DNA of 15,810 nt from an uncultured Oscillospiraceae bacterium (GTDB taxonomy: Bacteria; Bacillota; Clostridia; Oscillospirales; Oscillospiraceae): the NCBI GenBank assembly GCA_905205085.1, contig CAJLCG010000053.1, positions 1 through 15,810 on the forward strand. The letters run 5' to 3'. Position numbers and translations under genes: made by a program. Positions 13,354-15,810 of the stretch are shown one piece after another. Below the pieces are notes generated by a model. The model searched no databases. It saw only the letters and a list, made by a program, of their open reading frames with translations, and was not told the DNA's origin. Positions within the stretch are counted from its first letter, which is position 1. Each line of letters starts with the position of its first letter.

Positions 13354-14526
13354 TTAATGATGGAACAGCCGAATTCCGGTAAAGGCCATCACCATGCCGT
13401 ATTTGTCGGCGGTGTCGATGACCTGCTGGTCCCGGATGGAGCCGCCGGGCTGGGCAATATACTGCACGCCGGACTTGCGGGCACGCTCCACGTTGTCGCC
13501 GAAGGGGAAGAAGGCGTCAGAGCCCACAGTCACGCCGGACATCTGGGCGATCCAGGCCTGCTTTTCCTCGTCGGTGAGAACCTCGGGCTTCACCTTGAAG
13601 GTGTTCTGCCACACGCCATCGGCCAGAATGTCGTCGTGCTCATCGGAGATGTAGATGTCAATGGCGTTATCCCGGTCGGGACGGCGGATGTTATCCACAA
13701 ACTGCAGACCCAGGACCTTCGGATGCTGACGCAGCCACCAGATGTCAGCCTTGTTGCCCGCCAGACGGGTGCAGTGGATACGGCTCTGCTGGCCGGCGCC
13801 CACGCCGATGGTCATGCCGTTTTTCACGTAGCACACAGAGTTGGACTGGGTGTACTTCAGGGTGATGAGGGAGAGGAGCATATCGTGCTTGGCCTGCTGG
13901 GGCAGGTCCTTGTTGGCGGTGACGATGTTTTGGAGCATCTCCTCGTTGATGTCCAGGTCGTTGTAGCCCTGCTCAAAGGTGATGCCGAAGATGTTGCGGC
14001 GCTCCACAGGAGCGGGGGTGTAGTCGGGATCGATCTCCACCACGTTGTAGCCGCCCTTGCGCTTGGTCTTCAGGATCTCCAGAGCCTCGTCGGTGTAACC
14101 GGGAGCGATGATGCCGTCGGACACCTCAGCGGCCAGGAAGCGGGCGGTGTCGGCGTCACAGGTGTCGCTGAGAGCGGCCCAGTCGCCGAAGGAGCACAGA
14201 CGGTCAGCACCGCGAGCCCGGATGTAGGCGCAGGCGATGGGGGAGAGCTCTCCCTCGGGGGCAAAGTAGATGTGGCGCTCCACGTCGGTGAGGGGCAGGC
14301 CCAGGGCGGCGCCGGCGGGGGAGACGTGCTTGAAGGAGGCGGCGGCGGGCAGGCCGGTGGCCTTCTTCAGGGCCTTGACCAGCTGCCAAGAGTTGAGGGC
14401 ATCCATGAAGTTGATATAGCCGGGCTTGCCGTTTAAGACCTTCAGGGGCAGCTCACCCTCCTCCATAAAGATGCGGGCAGGCTTCTGGTTGGGGTTACAG
14501 CCGTATTTCAGTTCCAGTTCGGTCAT
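13354..14526 (-). CDS. purH: Stand-alone phosphoribosylaminoimidazolecarboxamide (AICAR) formyltransferase
   Basis: A 390-residue protein equivalent to only the transformylase half of bifunctional PurH. It would transfer a formyl group from 10-formyl-THF to AICAR to give FAICAR. The N-terminus LKYGCNPNQKPA (6-17) matches the LRYGENPHQ motif that starts the AICARFT domain. K66-H67 in FKHVSPAG is the catalytic Lys-His pair. SDGIIAPGYTDEALEIL, GAGQQSRI, SDAFFPFGDNVE and the C-terminal FTGIRLFHH follow in the family order. The IMP cyclohydrolase (MGS-like) domain that precedes this in classic PurH is absent; the start at 14526 lies 6 bases after the previous stop, leaving no room for it. The last IMP-forming step must come from another gene, and the partial gene at the window end is a good candidate. 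The AAAGGA ribosome site overlaps the end of the upstream gene. Confidence 0.93.
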   Translation of the reverse strand: MTELELKYGCNPNQKPARIFMEEGELPLKVLNGKPGYINFMDALNSWQLVKALKKATGLPAAASFKHVSPAGAALGLPLTDVERHIYFAPEGELSPIACAYIRARGADRLCSFGDWAALSDTCDADTARFLAAEVSDGIIAPGYTDEALEILKTKRKGGYNVVEIDPDYTPAPVERRNIFGITFEQGYNDLDINEEMLQNIVTANKDLPQQAKHDMLLSLITLKYTQSNSVCYVKNGMTIGVGAGQQSRIHCTRLAGNKADIWWLRQHPKVLGLQFVDNIRRPDRDNAIDIYISDEHDDILADGVWQNTFKVKPEVLTDEEKQAWIAQMSGVTVGSDAFFPFGDNVERARKSGVQYIAQPGGSIRDQQVIDTADKYGMVMAFTGIRLFHH

Positions 14527-14532
14527 GGTATT

Positions 14533-15630
14533 TCATCCTTTCTGATCGGAATCTTGGGGATTGAGTGGTTCATAGTGGAAGGCTCCGTCCTCGCCCCGGG
14601 CAAAGGCACTGCCGTAGGGGGCGGTGAGCAGAGGAATGAGGTCGGGGTCGTAGTTGCAGAGGGTATTGAGGGAGTACACCCCGATGTGGGAGGGGTCGCT
14701 GAGGTACTCCTCGCTCTCCACAGCGGCAAAGAAGCGCCAGCCGCTGTCCTGTCCTTCCCGCTCCGGCTTCTCCCGGTAGCAGTAGCCCACCGGTTTGCCG
14801 GAGACGGTGATCTCGTCGGTGGCCAGACAGGCCGCGGGGCCGTCCCAGTTTTTCAGCAGAGGCCGCATTTCCGGCTCGGAGAGCTTGTAAGCTTTCCCGG
14901 CGGGGCGGGGCCACATGCGGCCGCACCAGGCCTGCTTGCTGCCCAGCAGATCACGCACCAGGCGCAGATTCAGGTCCCGGTAGGAGATGGCGTCCTGCTC
15001 GCCGCCGATGCGGAAGGCCCAGTAGGCAGCACCGCATACCAGGTCCACCGCGTACTCATCCCAGCTGTGGAAGGCGGCGGCCTGCTCTACCCAGTACTGG
15101 GACAGCTCCTGATATTCCTCCATGGAGATGAGTTCGCAGGCGCAGGCGGAGCGGAGATAGCCCAGGGTTTCGCTGATGTCCCAGGCCAGGAAGCCCCGGC
15201 GGCCCACGATGGGCTGGAACTGCCGGGCGAAGTCAGACAGGCGCTGGAAGCCGGACAGAGCCTGGGGGGTCAGCTCGTCCAGAGAGAAATTAGGGCGGTC
15301 CTCCCAGAAGGACTCAAAGTCCAGATACTCCCGGTGGATGTGCACCGTGTTCTGGCAGAAGGCAATGAGGCTGTCCTTGTCGGTGATGCCGAACACCTCG
15401 GAGAGATGGGTGCGGGCGGCCTGCTGGTCCTCCTTGCTCAGACAGAAGGGGATGGAGGTGAAGTACTCCTCTCCGGCGTCCTCCATGGTGGCAAGGCCCG
15501 GCGTTTTCCGCAGGGCGGGTACCCCGGCCAGCAGCAGGGGGAAGGCCTTGGAGGAGCAGAGCACCGGGGGCTGGAAGGCAGCGGCGGCTCGGGCACGCTG
15601 AAATTCCAGAATGGGGTCGGTCAAGGGCAT
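14533..15630 (-). CDS. DUF1266-DUF2185 fusion protein
   Basis: A 365-residue soluble protein of unknown function. The middle part (about 78-240) fits DUF1266: GFLAWDISETLGYLRSAC (146-163), an acidic helix ISMEEYQELSQYW, then SWDEYAVDLVCGAAYW (189-204). The C-terminal part (about 266-355) fits DUF2185, also called the Imm33 immunity-protein family: ATDEITVSGKPVGYCYRE (270-287), DSGWRFFAAVESEEYL (295-310), then IGVYSLNTLCNYDPDLIPLL. The N-terminal 77 residues are unassigned. There is no signal peptide or membrane helix. AGGAGG precedes ATG 15630 by 5 bases. It sits 13 bases after the partial IMP-cyclohydrolase-like gene and 6 before the AICAR transformylase, so it is co-transcribed with purine genes. 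Domain calls are from memory of motifs. Confidence 0.85.
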   Translation of the reverse strand: MPLTDPILEFQRARAAAAFQPPVLCSSKAFPLLLAGVPALRKTPGLATMEDAGEEYFTSIPFCLSKEDQQAARTHLSEVFGITDKDSLIAFCQNTVHIHREYLDFESFWEDRPNFSLDELTPQALSGFQRLSDFARQFQPIVGRRGFLAWDISETLGYLRSACACELISMEEYQELSQYWVEQAAAFHSWDEYAVDLVCGAAYWAFRIGGEQDAISYRDLNLRLVRDLLGSKQAWCGRMWPRPAGKAYKLSEPEMRPLLKNWDGPAACLATDEITVSGKPVGYCYREKPEREGQDSGWRFFAAVESEEYLSDPSHIGVYSLNTLCNYDPDLIPLLTAPYGSAFARGEDGAFHYEPLNPQDSDQKG

Positions 15631-15643
15631 GGGGACCTCCTTC

Positions 15644-15810
15644 TTACTGGTGCTTGTTGATGATCACAGTGTCCGCCTGGCCGGAGGAGAGGTCAATGTA
15701 GCTGACATACAGGGAGACCTTGTTGTCCTCGTTCAGGTTCTCCCAAACCTCCTTGGCCAGAGTCTGGGCGTCGGGGGCGGAGATGGCCACCCGGCGGGGC
15801 TCGCCCTCAA
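15644..15810 (-). CDS. C-terminal end of a probable IMP cyclohydrolase (PurO-like), partial
   Basis: Only the last 54 codons are inside the window; the frame is open to the edge and ends with TAA at 15644-15646. The visible end contains VAISAPDAQTLAKEVWENL followed by NKVSLYVSYIDLSSGQADT and the tail IINKHQ. From memory this resembles the end of bacterial members of the PurO/IMP_cyclohyd family, which close FAICAR to IMP. The neighbouring AICAR transformylase lacks a cyclohydrolase domain, which makes the call attractive. With so little sequence it remains provisional. It precedes the DUF1266-DUF2185 gene by 13 bases. Confidence 0.6.
   Translation of the reverse strand, partial: EGEPRRVAISAPDAQTLAKEVWENLNEDNKVSLYVSYIDLSSGQADTVIINKHQ

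Noticed and set aside
13276..14436. A 386-codon plus-strand frame opposite the AICAR transformylase
   Set aside because: Its translation is low-complexity Gly/Val/His-rich, typical of antisense to GC-rich genes, and the minus strand encodes a clear enzyme.
14554..15660. A 368-codon plus-strand frame opposite the DUF1266-DUF2185 gene
   Set aside because: Low-complexity shadow frame; the minus strand has recognisable domains and an AGGAGG start.

Overview
The window is GC-rich bacterial DNA with Gram-positive style ribosome binding sites (AAGGAGG, GGAGG). It carries an S-layer-homology surface protein and a split purine pathway: a stand-alone AICAR transformylase plus what looks like the end of a PurO-type IMP cyclohydrolase. 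This combination points to an anaerobic gut-type Clostridia member, most likely Oscillospiraceae-like. That placement is an inference from gene content, not a database match. No rRNA, tRNA, CRISPR array, transposase or phage gene was seen.

Region 1 (about 1-7050) looks like an amino-acid or amino/keto-acid utilisation locus. On the minus strand a tightly packed operon runs from a class I PLP aminotransferase, through a sodium:dicarboxylate-family symporter and a fumarylacetoacetate-hydrolase-family enzyme, to an uncharacterised 276-residue protein with a cysteine-rich tail. A LysR-type regulator is transcribed divergently. It is followed, in the same direction, by an iron-dependent alcohol dehydrogenase with its own promoter. 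The logic suggested is uptake, transamination to a 2-oxo acid, C-C cleavage or decarboxylation, and reduction of the resulting aldehyde. The substrate is unknown. The symporter lacks the arginine that binds acidic side chains in GltPh, so a neutral substrate is plausible. The divergent control region holds back-to-back promoters, LysR-operator-like dyads and, on the operon side, a factor-independent terminator lying between promoter and first gene (a possible attenuator).

Region 2 (about 7160-11200) holds a secreted 1046-residue protein (signal peptide, about ten glycine-rich beta-helix-like repeats, Ig-like and InlB-like modules, three SLH domains) and a small low-molecular-weight protein tyrosine phosphatase. 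The phosphatase gene ends at a strong bidirectional terminator shared with the next, convergent operon.

Region 3 (about 11190-15810) is a minus-strand purine operon: a partial IMP-cyclohydrolase-like gene, a DUF1266-DUF2185 fusion protein, AICAR transformylase, purD and a HAD phosphatase. The genes are mostly joined by gaps of a few bases or an ATGA overlap. The exception is the 230-bp purH-purD spacer, which is a run of near-perfect hairpins.

Points most worth a second look: the uncharacterised catabolic module with its attenuator, the DUF1266-DUF2185 fusion inside a purine operon, and the hairpin array.
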